This document shows, piece after piece, positions 8,490 through 17,325 of a stretch of 64,000 nucleotides of DNA. Position numbers and translations under genes: made by a program. The notes beneath the pieces were generated by a model, which was given only the letters and a program-made list of their open reading frames with translations, searched no databases and was not told the origin of the DNA. Each line of letters starts with the position of its first letter. Within the stretch, counting starts at the first letter, position 1. This DNA is from Ruminococcus gauvreauii (GTDB lineage: Bacteria; Bacillota; Clostridia; Lachnospirales; Lachnospiraceae): assembly GCF_025151995.1 (NCBI RefSeq), contig NZ_CP102290.1:2046001-2110000 (forward strand), read 5' to 3'.

Positions 8490-10932
8490 GAGCCTCCAGC
8501 ACGGTATTATTGAGACGACCGATGGGAGATACATTCGGATTCTTGAAATTGAGCCGATAAACTTTATGCTGCGTTCCGGAGAAGAACAGTTTAATATCAT
8601 ATCGTCTTTTGCCAGCTGGCTGAAAATCTCTCCTATGCGGCTTCAGTTTAAAAGTATTACCAGAAAAGCAGACTCGGATAAGCATGTTGCCATGATTCAT
8701 GATGAACTGGAAGCCGAGGAAAGCGAAGAATGCCGACATCTTGGAGAGGGCTATATCCGCCTGATCAAGGATGTGGGAAGCAGGGAAGCGCTTACAAGGC
8801 GCTTCTTTTTAATTTTCCAATATGAAGAGGTTCGCCGTGGCGATGGGGATGATTTTTCCCAGATTTATGGCATGATGCAGACAGCAGAGCAAAATGCCCG
8901 TGCTTATTTTCTGCAGTGCGGGAATACCATTCTCCAGCCGAAAGACCCAGATGAGGCAACGGCAGAGATTTTATATATGTTCTTTAACCGCCGCTCCTGC
9001 GTGGATGAGCCGTTCTCATCCCGTGTGAACCGTGTGGTCGTGGATACAATGGCAGCAAAAGACAAGGTCATCGGTGTGGACCCCATCCCGCCGATCCGCA
9101 TGGCGCATTTTTTGTCCCCACGCGGCATTGACCTGACCCATCACAACTATGTCGTGATGGACGGGCTTTATTATTCCTTCCTGTTCATAAAAGGAAATGG
9201 GTATCCGGGTATGGTACGGGCGGGGTGGATGTCGTCGCTCATCAATGCCGGAGACGGGATTGACATAGATATACAGCTGAGGCGGGAGAACCGGAGCAAG
9301 ACCATTGACAAGGTGGCACAGCGTATCCGCTTAAACCGCACAAAACTGAAAAGTATGCAGGACACCAGCACTGACTATGAGGAATTGACCAATTCCATAC
9401 AGGCCGGATACTTCATTAAGTATGGAATTGCCAATAACAATGAGGATTTGTTCTATATGTCCGTGTTCGTCACGGTTTCTGCCAAAGGCTATGAAGAGTT
9501 GATGTGGCGCAAACAGCAGATCGTGGATATGTTAAAGTCCATGGATATGTATGTAAGCGATTGCCGTTTTCAGCAGGAAGCGGCGCTGCGGTCTGTGATG
9601 CCGTTTTTAAAGATTGAGTCATCACTGGAAAAGAAATCAAGGAGGAACGTGCTGACCAGCGGCGCAGCCTCTGCCTATATGTTTACTTCTTTTGAAATGT
9701 CGGACGATACAGGCGTGTTGCTTGGTATTAACCGACACAATAATTCACTGTGTATCGTGGATCTGTTCAATACGAAGAAAAACAAGAACGCCAACCTGAA
9801 CCTTTTAGGCACCAGCGGTGCAGGCAAGACCTTTACCATGCAGCTTTTGGCGCTGCGCATGAGAATGAGAGGGATCCAGTGTTTTATCCTGGCTCCCATC
9901 AAGGGACACGAGTTCCGCAGAGCCTGCAAGAAGATCGGCGGCGAGTTCATCAAGATTGCTCCCGGTTCCCCGCACTGCATCAACATCATGGAGATCCGGC
10001 ATACCATCTCTCCGGAGATGGAGCTGATTGACGAGATTGACTACAGCGAAATGGATTCCATGCTGGCTCGTAAGATTCAGCAGCTGATGACGTTCTTCTC
10101 CCTGCTGATTCCGGATATGTCCAATGAGGAAGAGCAGATGTTGGACGAGGCTTTGATTCAGACTTATGCAAAGTTCGGAATCACACATGACAATGATTCG
10201 CTGTATGTAAGCCGCAGCGTCTCCCCGCCGAAGATGAAAAAAATGCCGATTATCGGGGATCTTCATGAGGAATTACTGAAAAATCCCATGACGAAGCGCA
10301 TTGCTATTATCATCAGCCGCTTTGTAACAGGTTCTGCTCAGAGTTTCAACCAACAGACCAATGTGGACCTGTCCAATAAATATATCGTACTTGACCTTTC
10401 GGAATTGAAAGGCAAATTACTTCCGGTCGGAATGTTCATAGCATTGGATTACGTCTGGGATACGGTCAAGGCAGACCGTACCAAAAAGAAAGCCATTATG
10501 ATTGATGAGATATGGCAGCTGATCGGCGCCAGTTCCAACCGGATGGCGGCAGAGTTCTGCTTAACCATCTTCAAAACCATCAGGGGCTTTGGTGGCGCCG
10601 CCGTCTCCGCAACACAAGACCTGTCCGATTTCTTCGGTTTGGAGGATGGCAAGTATGGACGTGCGATTATCAATAACAGCAAGAATAAGATTATACTGAA
10701 TCTTGAGCCGGATGAAGCAAAATATGTGCAAGAAGTGCTGAAACTGACCAAAACAGAGATCCGTTCTGTTACCCGGTTTGAGAGGGGCGAAGCATTGGTC
10801 TGCTCCAACAATAACAAAGTTCCTGTTGTAATCAAGGCTTCCAAAGAGGAGCAAGAAATGATTACGACCGACCGGGCTGAGTTGGAGGCGCTTTTAAAGG
10901 AACGCCAGCAGGAACAAACGCATTCTGCGTAG
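8386..10932 (+). CDS. virB4: VirB4-type conjugation ATPase
   Basis: 848 residues. ATG at 8386 (AAGGGTGGGA upstream) is preferred to an in-frame TTG at 8341. Walker A GTSGAGKT begins at Gly475. Walker B lies in AIMIDEIW with Asp707/Glu708. An SATQDLSDFFG segment follows, typical of VirB4/TraC. It powers substrate and pilin movement by the T4SS on the cytoplasmic face. The start lies inside the preceding gene in another frame. Identity is firm; family subgroup not determined. Confidence 0.95.
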   Translation: MTQSSSEKRKKAARQRKRAKKPEKLEFVQDFIPIKSLQHGIIETTDGRYIRILEIEPINFMLRSGEEQFNIISSFASWLKISPMRLQFKSITRKADSDKHVAMIHDELEAEESEECRHLGEGYIRLIKDVGSREALTRRFFLIFQYEEVRRGDGDDFSQIYGMMQTAEQNARAYFLQCGNTILQPKDPDEATAEILYMFFNRRSCVDEPFSSRVNRVVVDTMAAKDKVIGVDPIPPIRMAHFLSPRGIDLTHHNYVVMDGLYYSFLFIKGNGYPGMVRAGWMSSLINAGDGIDIDIQLRRENRSKTIDKVAQRIRLNRTKLKSMQDTSTDYEELTNSIQAGYFIKYGIANNNEDLFYMSVFVTVSAKGYEELMWRKQQIVDMLKSMDMYVSDCRFQQEAALRSVMPFLKIESSLEKKSRRNVLTSGAASAYMFTSFEMSDDTGVLLGINRHNNSLCIVDLFNTKKNKNANLNLLGTSGAGKTFTMQLLALRMRMRGIQCFILAPIKGHEFRRACKKIGGEFIKIAPGSPHCINIMEIRHTISPEMELIDEIDYSEMDSMLARKIQQLMTFFSLLIPDMSNEEEQMLDEALIQTYAKFGITHDNDSLYVSRSVSPPKMKKMPIIGDLHEELLKNPMTKRIAIIISRFVTGSAQSFNQQTNVDLSNKYIVLDLSELKGKLLPVGMFIALDYVWDTVKADRTKKKAIMIDEIWQLIGASSNRMAAEFCLTIFKTIRGFGGAAVSATQDLSDFFGLEDGKYGRAIINNSKNKIILNLEPDEAKYVQEVLKLTKTEIRSVTRFERGEALVCSNNNKVPVVIKASKEEQEMITTDRAELEALLKERQQEQTHSA

Positions 10933-10977
10933 AATACGCATTTTATGAAAAATACGCACAAAAAGGAGGTGTTGCCT

Positions 10978-11529
10978 ATGCTGCTGCAAGATGAGCAGTA
11001 TGTTGTAAAGTGGCTCTCACAGTACGGAGCCCTGCCGAAAACCCAGATTACACGAATGCTGCAAAAACCAGCCCAGACCGCAGATAAAATCTTGCGGAAC
11101 TTGAAGAAGCAGATGCGGATTGCGGATGTGTCGAGCGGCTATTACATTGGGCTGGATGCGATGGATAAACCGGATCAGCGAACCATTCTTGCCGTATGGG
11201 TTCTTCTGAAATACATTGATTATGTTGACCCGATGGCACATTATCCGGCGGTTTATCCATCTCAGCTTTTTTTCTTAAAGGAGAATATCGGTTACGAAAT
11301 CGTGGTGTTATATGAAGGCGAGCAGAATCTTTTGAAACTGCTCCAACCTCAGGAGGATTTGAAGTATATTATTGTTCTTCCCCGTATCTCTATGGCATAC
11401 GGGATGTGGCTTCCCCATGCCCCCTGCCTGTTCGCGACTGTTGACTTTCAGGGGGATGAGGAGCCAGGGGTTACTTTCTATTCAGAGGAGGCAGTGAGCG
11501 ATGACAAAATTTCAGGACACGATGGGTAA
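10978..11529 (+). CDS. DUF5697-like ICE protein
   Basis: 183 residues. ATG at 10978 follows AAAGGAGGTG; an earlier ATG at 10945 lacks a ribosome binding site. The N-terminus (QYVVKWLSQYGALPKTQITRMLQ) looks like a winged helix. The rest is a compact alpha/beta protein with MAYGMWLPHAPCLF. It resembles the DUF5697 family found between virB4 and virD4 in Clostridia ICEs, from memory. It overlaps the next gene by 29 bases. Function unknown. Confidence 0.55.
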   Translation: MLLQDEQYVVKWLSQYGALPKTQITRMLQKPAQTADKILRNLKKQMRIADVSSGYYIGLDAMDKPDQRTILAVWVLLKYIDYVDPMAHYPAVYPSQLFFLKENIGYEIVVLYEGEQNLLKLLQPQEDLKYIIVLPRISMAYGMWLPHAPCLFATVDFQGDEEPGVTFYSEEAVSDDKISGHDG

Positions 11530-12178
11530 AATCAGGAGGTTGGAAAAACGATTGCAGGAGCAGCTTGCTTCTACACAATGGTTTTGTGAAAATGGGAGCA
11601 TCTATGAAGTTTATCTGCATTCGCTTAACCTGGAAGAAACAGCGGAGAGGCTGGTGCTTTTGACGCGGGTACTTCCCGCTTATACCGGTGTGCCGAATGC
11701 AAAGCTTGAGGTAGAACGTCGGATAAAGGATTGTATACCCGTAGAAATCGGTTTTACAGCGGAGGATTGGTTTTGTCTCCGTATCCCGGCATTGCTTCCG
11801 AAAAAGGCAGGAGGGTCAGCGGATTATGTCCGCTCTTTTTTATACCCTGCTATGCGTGCTTTTTTTGAAAAGCAACCGCCTGTGCGGTATTGGGACTGTA
11901 TCCTGATTTACCGACATGTATATGACAAAGCCAGACCCGAAAGAAAAAGGCGGGATCATGATAACATTGAAATCAATATGGTTTCGGATATCGTAGCCAT
12001 GTATGTGATGACGGACGATGGCCCATCGGTTTGCTCTCATTATTACTGCAGCGCAGAAGGGCCGGCGGACCGGACTGAGGTTTATGTAGTGCCAAAATGG
12101 GACTTCCCCATTTGGCTGGTAAAGGAAACCAGGATGCCGGATGAGGGGGTGCCACTCTATGAAAAAAGGAAAATTTAG
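11501..12178 (+). CDS. RusA-like (DUF6100-type) protein
   Basis: 225 residues, ATG at 11501 after AGAGGAGG. The C-terminal half contains RRDHDNIEINMVSDIVAMYV followed by TDDGP. That is the arrangement of acidic residues (D-x-DN ... D ... DD) that forms the metal site in RusA-type Holliday junction resolvases. In ICEs this protein family is usually named only DUF6100. A nuclease role in processing transferred or replicated DNA is inferred from the motif; no assay or fold comparison was possible. Confidence 0.5.
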   Translation: MTKFQDTMGKIRRLEKRLQEQLASTQWFCENGSIYEVYLHSLNLEETAERLVLLTRVLPAYTGVPNAKLEVERRIKDCIPVEIGFTAEDWFCLRIPALLPKKAGGSADYVRSFLYPAMRAFFEKQPPVRYWDCILIYRHVYDKARPERKRRDHDNIEINMVSDIVAMYVMTDDGPSVCSHYYCSAEGPADRTEVYVVPKWDFPIWLVKETRMPDEGVPLYEKRKI

Positions 12179-12335
12179 CCGTAAAAATATATGTAAAAAC
12201 GAGGCTTTTCGGGCGGAGAAAAAATACATATCTTCCGAAAGGGCAAAAAAGCCCAGTATAGTAGCGGTTTGGGGGCGTATTTATGCCGGGAATTCCGACA
12301 AAGAGAGCAGTCATGTTGTCGGAAAATGCTTATGA
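12159..12335 (+). CDS. Possible small basic protein between coupled genes
   Basis: 58 codons from ATG at 12159, which overlaps the previous gene by 20 bases and has GAGGGG about 12 bases upstream. The product is rich in Lys/Arg (MKKGKFSRKNICKNE) with no recognised family. Its stop lies just before the GCGGAGG that serves the next gene. A real coupled gene is possible, but it could equally be a spacer. Confidence 0.3.
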   Translation: MKKGKFSRKNICKNEAFRAEKKYISSERAKKPSIVAVWGRIYAGNSDKESSHVVGKCL

Positions 12336-12351
12336 GCGGAGGTGAGGGTTT

Positions 12352-13506
12352 ATGGTTCATTTCCGCCCGGGCAGTCAGGTCTGGCAGCTCATCACGCTCC
12401 TTTCATTTGTGGGGGAGTTCCCATTCAAAAGCCTCTCTCTGCTTGGGAGTGAACGGGTCTATAAGGCTCTTATTTCCAGACTGACTACGCTTCAGACGAT
12501 TCGCAATTTCAATTCCAGGGACGAAATCACCTGCCGCCTCCTGACCATATCCGGAAAAGGGGCAGGAAAAACCATCCGGCTCTACAAGGGTGCGCTTCCC
12601 ATACTGGAATGGCTGCATCCGGGGGTGCAGGGATATTACATGGACGCATTCTGGGGACACCGCTTTCCAGGAGACGCATCACACCGGGACAGGAACCACC
12701 GGGTTGCGGAAGCTGCGGCGATGTTCATGAAAGCCGGTATGGAGGCAAGGCCGTATCTTCTCTCCAGACTTCAGAACCGGGAGATTCTGCGGGTTGTGCC
12801 TGGTACGCCCTGTTTTTATCTGGCAAAGGATCTGAAGAAAGTTGGGGAAGCGGAGATGAACAAGACCATGTTTACCCGCATGACCGGCGCATTATTTTCT
12901 TCCGGCAAATGTTATGCCGTTTATAATACAAGGGATGCCGTGATGAAGTGGAGCGGCATGGGGGAATATAAGGCCCTCCACAGTCTGATCGAGCTGGCAC
13001 GATTGAATGCCGGCATTTCACAGGTGGATTCAGCGATACTGTTTGGCCAGTCTGGAGAGACAGCCCTGCGAACTCTGTTAGAATCAGACAAGACCAGACG
13101 GTTGGAGTTTCGATTTGATTCCATTTACCGCCACATCCACTTTATCCCCATGAACGGGGACGGTATCCGGCAGCTGCGCCTTTTTTCTGTGCCAGACTGG
13201 AAAGCGCAGCTTCTTGAACTTTTATTTGAGTCCGAGGTTAGATCCTATGACCGAGGGCTTTTTGAATACGACGCCTGTGTGGACGGCGTAAATATCTTAT
13301 CGCATCTGGATGGGGACATTGCAAGACTCATTCGCTTTCGGGAAGCAATTGAAAACCGAACCGGACGATTTGAGGTTCTATGCTTCCCCCACCAGACGCA
13401 CTTCCTCCGGGAATACTTGGGCGGGCTTGCCGGCATCAAAACCATCGGAATGGACTCGGTGGAAGCGGAGCTTTGCCCAGAGAGGAGGAATTTGTTTGAA
13501 AGATAA
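12352..13506 (+). CDS. Winged-helix ICE protein, replication-relaxation-like
   Basis: 384 residues, ATG at 12352 after GCGGAGGTGAGG. Residues about 8-60 (VWQLITLLSFVGEFPFKSL, VYKALISRLTTL) fit a winged helix. The rest is an alpha/beta domain with Arg-rich patches and a C-terminal VLCFPHQTHFLREYL segment. It resembles the replication-relaxation proteins that often precede VirD4/TraG genes in Gram-positive elements. It overlaps virD4 by 11 bases. The assignment rests on position and general fold, so it is tentative. Confidence 0.45.
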   Translation: MVHFRPGSQVWQLITLLSFVGEFPFKSLSLLGSERVYKALISRLTTLQTIRNFNSRDEITCRLLTISGKGAGKTIRLYKGALPILEWLHPGVQGYYMDAFWGHRFPGDASHRDRNHRVAEAAAMFMKAGMEARPYLLSRLQNREILRVVPGTPCFYLAKDLKKVGEAEMNKTMFTRMTGALFSSGKCYAVYNTRDAVMKWSGMGEYKALHSLIELARLNAGISQVDSAILFGQSGETALRTLLESDKTRRLEFRFDSIYRHIHFIPMNGDGIRQLRLFSVPDWKAQLLELLFESEVRSYDRGLFEYDACVDGVNILSHLDGDIARLIRFREAIENRTGRFEVLCFPHQTHFLREYLGGLAGIKTIGMDSVEAELCPERRNLFER

Positions 13507-15358
13507 AAAAAGGGCGGTCGGTATTACCATGGCTGTCATACTGGGATGCGCAGCGTTTTTCTATCTTGGCGGGATGCTTGGCCAATTGTTTTCAAACTAC
13601 GCAGCATGGATGCAGGCGGATGGGCTTGCCGGTGAGGCAGCCATGAAACCAGTCAGCTGGAACCCTGTGGTGTGCTTCCCGATGGCGTTTACCCCAGACG
13701 GGCTGAAAGGAATGCTTGGTCTTTTAGCTATTGGCGGAGGAGTCTTTGCTTATATCAAGCTTCATGATAAGTTTGACGGAAAAAGTTATGACCCCAGAGG
13801 TTTCACCAAAAGCAAGACCGGGATTTACGGAACCGCCTCATGGATGGAAGAAAAAGAAATGCACGAGGTGCTGGAGGTGTCTTCCGTCGATAAAGCCGAA
13901 GGAACGATTCTTGGTGAGTATAAAGGAAAAGCGGTCTGTATGCCCAAAGACACCAGACTCAACCGGCACATCGCCATATTCGGTGCATCGGGTACCATGA
14001 AATCACGTGCGATCATCCGGAATTCATTATTCCAGGCATTAAAGCGTGGTGAGTCTGTGATTATCACCGACAGTAAAGCGGAATTGTATGCCGATACGGC
14101 AGAAATGTACCGGCAGGCAGGCTACGAGGTAAAGATCTTTAACCTGGTCACGCCTGAGCATGGGGATTCGTGGAACTGCATGTCAGACTTAAACGGAGAC
14201 ACGCTGATGGCTCAGGTGCTCACGAACGTCATCATCGGCAATACCAGTTCCGGTAAAGGCGACCATTTTTGGGACAATGGCGAAGGAAACCTGTTAAAGT
14301 CTTTGATTCTTCTGGTAGATCAGGACAGAACCCGCAGTTCTGACATGAAGCACCTTACTGCAGTCTATCAGCTCCTGACCCAGAACAGCGAGCGGCAGCT
14401 GACGGCAATGTTCGACAAGCTTCCGCTTGATCATCCGGCAAGGGCGCCTTTTAATTTATTCGCCCAGTCCAGCGACACCGTAAAATCGGGAATTATTTTA
14501 GGACTTGGCACACGGCTGCAGGTGCTGCAAAACCAGGCGGTGCAGCGGATTACAAGCCAGTCTGACATTGATCTGACATCGCCCGCCAGACACAAATGCG
14601 CATATTATATTGTCCTGAGCGATCAGGATGCCACCATGGCATTCCTGTCATCGCTCTTTTTTTCGTTCATGTTCATCAAACTCACCCGGTATGCGGACAG
14701 CCGGCCAAACGGCCGCTGCGATGTGCCCGTAAATCTAATTCTGGATGAGTTTAACAATGTTGGCCGCATCGGCGGTGCAGAAGACGGGTCGGATTTTGCC
14801 CGTTCCCTTTCGGTGGTGCGTTCCAGGGACATTCGTGTGATGCTGGCAGTGCAGAGCCTGGGCCAGCTGCAGAATCGGTATCCCAATAACCTGTGGGCCG
14901 AGATTATCGGCAACTGCGATATCCAACTGATGTTGGGATGTACCGACGAGGTTACGGCTGAGTATATCTCGGCAAGATCAGGGGATATGTCCGTACAGGT
15001 AAATTCTACTATGACAGTGCGGCAAACCATTGCAATCGCTCAGGTCATTCCCCAGTATCGTCATACTGAGGGACAGGGACGGAGAAGACTTCTGACTCCG
15101 GATGAGGTCCTGCGGCTTCCAAACGAAGAAATGCTCTGCGTCATACGAGGCTGTAACCTCTTGAAGCTCACAAAACTGGATTTTACAAAACATCCCATGT
15201 CGAAGCAGATTGTGAGGACATCCATCATGGATTACCAGCCGGCAACAATATTTACGGCACCGATACTCAGCGAACCTGTCCCAGTGACAGAGCCGGAGAA
15301 AAAGCCGGCACGCAAAAAAAGTCTTTACAGCTCGGCAAAACCGCCGGCTGAATTTTAA
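13496..15358 (+). CDS. virD4: VirD4/TraG-type coupling protein
   Basis: 620 residues. TTG at 13496 is chosen because AGAGGAGG ends 7 bases upstream; the open frame extends further 5' but only inside the preceding gene. Two N-terminal membrane helices (about 8-27 and 65-85). P-loop GASGTMKS starts at Gly163. Walker B LILDEF has Asp417/Glu418. VirD4 proteins bring relaxase-bound DNA to the channel. The GASGTMKS loop is the form seen in many Clostridia VirD4 proteins. The partner relaxase is not in this window's transfer block. Confidence 0.93.
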   Translation: MKDKKRAVGITMAVILGCAAFFYLGGMLGQLFSNYAAWMQADGLAGEAAMKPVSWNPVVCFPMAFTPDGLKGMLGLLAIGGGVFAYIKLHDKFDGKSYDPRGFTKSKTGIYGTASWMEEKEMHEVLEVSSVDKAEGTILGEYKGKAVCMPKDTRLNRHIAIFGASGTMKSRAIIRNSLFQALKRGESVIITDSKAELYADTAEMYRQAGYEVKIFNLVTPEHGDSWNCMSDLNGDTLMAQVLTNVIIGNTSSGKGDHFWDNGEGNLLKSLILLVDQDRTRSSDMKHLTAVYQLLTQNSERQLTAMFDKLPLDHPARAPFNLFAQSSDTVKSGIILGLGTRLQVLQNQAVQRITSQSDIDLTSPARHKCAYYIVLSDQDATMAFLSSLFFSFMFIKLTRYADSRPNGRCDVPVNLILDEFNNVGRIGGAEDGSDFARSLSVVRSRDIRVMLAVQSLGQLQNRYPNNLWAEIIGNCDIQLMLGCTDEVTAEYISARSGDMSVQVNSTMTVRQTIAIAQVIPQYRHTEGQGRRRLLTPDEVLRLPNEEMLCVIRGCNLLKLTKLDFTKHPMSKQIVRTSIMDYQPATIFTAPILSEPVPVTEPEKKPARKKSLYSSAKPPAEF

Positions 15359-15378
15359 ATTTACAGGAGGTACGAACT

Positions 15379-16791
15379 ATGGCAACTAAAAAACAAGAAA
15401 CGCTTCCCGAGGAGGAAATTCTGCAGGAAGCAGTTCTCCAGACTGATGTGAATCCGGAGCTTGCGGAGATGCCCCAGCCAGAAAACGACTCCCCGGATGC
15501 GGAACCATCCCAGACTGACCCGGAGGATTCCCTGGAGGGGGCCCCTTCAGAAGAATTCACGGATCCAAGACCTGAAGAAGAGCCTGACTCCCAGACTGAT
15601 ATGGAAACAAATGATGGGAAGCCGCCTTCGGAGCCCGAAGAAAAAATATCTTCCCAGACCGACACGGATTCCGCCGGAGGTGATGACTCTTCAGGAAACG
15701 CGTTAGGCGAAGAATCCCCGAAAGAGGAACCGCCCCAGACTGAGCCGGAAAAGGTGAAAAAACCCCGCGGGCGTAGGAAGACCCAGGAAAATCCATCCCA
15801 GTCTGACACAGAAGCGGATTCAGGGGAAAAGAATGCATCCGACGACGTCGAAAAGGCGCCTAAGCCTAAAAGAAAGCGTGCGTCTGCCAGACCGGTTTCG
15901 CCGGTGCTGGCCATTGATGACCAGCTCAGTGTCGAGACAGATGCAGAAAAAGCCAAGAACGATTTGTTGGATTTACTGGAGTCCCAGAAAACCGGCCGCA
16001 TTCTGACCGGAACCATCCAGGGTGTGGAGCGCCCCGAGGACAATCCCTCCCGTTCTTTCGCAGTCATTTACCACGGTGAGTTCAAAGTCATCATTCCTGC
16101 AGAGGAAGCGGTGGAGCCGCCAGCGGATTATCGCGGCAGGCTTCCGGAGGACGTGCTGCATTATTTGCTTACCAAGCGTCTGGGTGCTGAAGTAGATTAT
16201 ATCGTCAAAGGCATTGACCCAGCATCCGGTATTGCAGCGGCGAGCCGTCTGGATGCGATGAAGGCAAAACGTAAGCAGTATTATCTGGGTACGGACAGGG
16301 ATGGGAATAACCTGCTCTACTCAGGCGTGTGCGCAGAAGCCAGAATCGTGTCGGTGATCCGTGCGGGCATTTTCGTGGACCTGTTCGGTCTGGAGATTTA
16401 TATCCCGCTCAGAGAACTCAGTTACCAGAGATGGATGGACGCAGCGGCGCATTTTCAGCCCGGGCAGAGAATCCTGGTAAAGGTGCTGGAGGTGGACCGC
16501 AGTGACCGGAACCATATCAAGGCGACAGCTTCGGTCAAGCAATCCGGTGAGAATCCGTATGAGAAAGCACTGCGCAGATACTCTGTCGGCAACCGCTATG
16601 TGGGTACAGTTAGCATGGTGGACACCAACGGCGTATTTGTGGCGTTGGACGGAGGTATCGACTGTTTGTGCAGTTATCCCAAGCGTGGCCGCCCGCCCAG
16701 AGGTTCGAGAGTAACCGTCAGAATACTGGGAATCAACCATGACTCCAACAGGATCTGGGGCGCCATCACGCATATTGCTGCACCCAGATAA
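15379..16791 (+). CDS. S1-domain RNA-binding protein with acidic repeat tail
   Basis: 470 residues, ATG at 15379 after ACAGGAGG. The first 170 residues are acidic and disordered, with at least five spaced copies of a (S/P)Q(T/S)D/E motif, then a Lys/Arg-rich hinge. The rest holds about three S1-like OB folds (about 195-235, 310-385, 400-460; e.g. ARIVSVIRAGIFVDLFG and GTVSMVDTNGVFVALDGG). S1 domains bind RNA or single-stranded DNA. Its place right after virD4 suggests a role in transfer or in expression of the operon; not proven. Confidence 0.7.
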   Translation: MATKKQETLPEEEILQEAVLQTDVNPELAEMPQPENDSPDAEPSQTDPEDSLEGAPSEEFTDPRPEEEPDSQTDMETNDGKPPSEPEEKISSQTDTDSAGGDDSSGNALGEESPKEEPPQTEPEKVKKPRGRRKTQENPSQSDTEADSGEKNASDDVEKAPKPKRKRASARPVSPVLAIDDQLSVETDAEKAKNDLLDLLESQKTGRILTGTIQGVERPEDNPSRSFAVIYHGEFKVIIPAEEAVEPPADYRGRLPEDVLHYLLTKRLGAEVDYIVKGIDPASGIAAASRLDAMKAKRKQYYLGTDRDGNNLLYSGVCAEARIVSVIRAGIFVDLFGLEIYIPLRELSYQRWMDAAAHFQPGQRILVKVLEVDRSDRNHIKATASVKQSGENPYEKALRRYSVGNRYVGTVSMVDTNGVFVALDGGIDCLCSYPKRGRPPRGSRVTVRILGINHDSNRIWGAITHIAAPR

Positions 16792-16827
16792 TATATGAAA
16801 CTCAATCTGAGAGAAGGGAGGAACTCC

Positions 16828-17241
16828 ATGAACCATTGTGATCTCAGCCAGGCTGAGCAGAAGAAGCGCAGAGAGATTGCCGAGCATACCCGAAAGATGA
16901 TCCTGTCTGAACTTAAAATCGAAAGTCAGGATGACATATCCCTGATGGCAGGATACCGGGATTATTATCTGCAGATTTCATTTTCTGAGCTTCATCCGCT
17001 TTTGGTGTTCTGCCTGGCCAAGGCACTTGAGAAGCCGAGCACTGCCAGACAGAGGCAAATGACAAACGAACTGAATCTGCACAGCATTCTCGGCAGCCAT
17101 GCCATCAATGATGAGGTCGGGTGCTATTCTTACCGTGCCACCCAGTGGCTTGATGCAGAACTGGGTGCACCACGTTTTTTTGAGATACTTGACCGGTGCG
17201 TCGATGAGGCAGACCGTGGATATGGAAAATTAACAGCATAA
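16828..17241 (+). CDS. Unrecognised 137-residue ICE protein
   Basis: ATG at 16828 is used (AGAAGGGAGG upstream) rather than 16795. The product is helical with a charged N-terminus (QAEQKKRREIAEHTRKMI) and an LHPLLVFCLAKALEKPS segment; no membrane helix or motif I can name. It is the last gene before a strong terminator, so it closes the conjugation operon. Function unknown. Confidence 0.55.
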   Translation: MNHCDLSQAEQKKRREIAEHTRKMILSELKIESQDDISLMAGYRDYYLQISFSELHPLLVFCLAKALEKPSTARQRQMTNELNLHSILGSHAINDEVGCYSYRATQWLDAELGAPRFFEILDRCVDEADRGYGKLTA

Positions 17242-17259
17242 CCAGTATAGAGGCAGGAT

Positions 17260-17290
17260 CCCCGGTTTAGCTTCCGGGGTTTTTATTTTT
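17260..17290 (+). terminator. Intrinsic terminator of the transfer operon
   Basis: CCCCGG (17260-17265) pairs with CCGGGG (17274-17279) across TTTAGCTT, then a long T-rich run. It separates the T4SS genes from the adhesin gene. Confidence 0.9.
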
Positions 17291-17325
17291 GCCATAGGTT
17301 AATTATCAAAATCAGGAGGAAACGT

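Noticed and set aside
12175..12360. Minus-strand frames opposite 11,840-12,360
   Set aside because: Overlap well supported plus-strand genes and lack start signals.
15267..16067. Minus-strand frame of 266 codons opposite the S1-domain gene
   Set aside because: Ser-rich shadow of the acidic repeat tail; no start signal.
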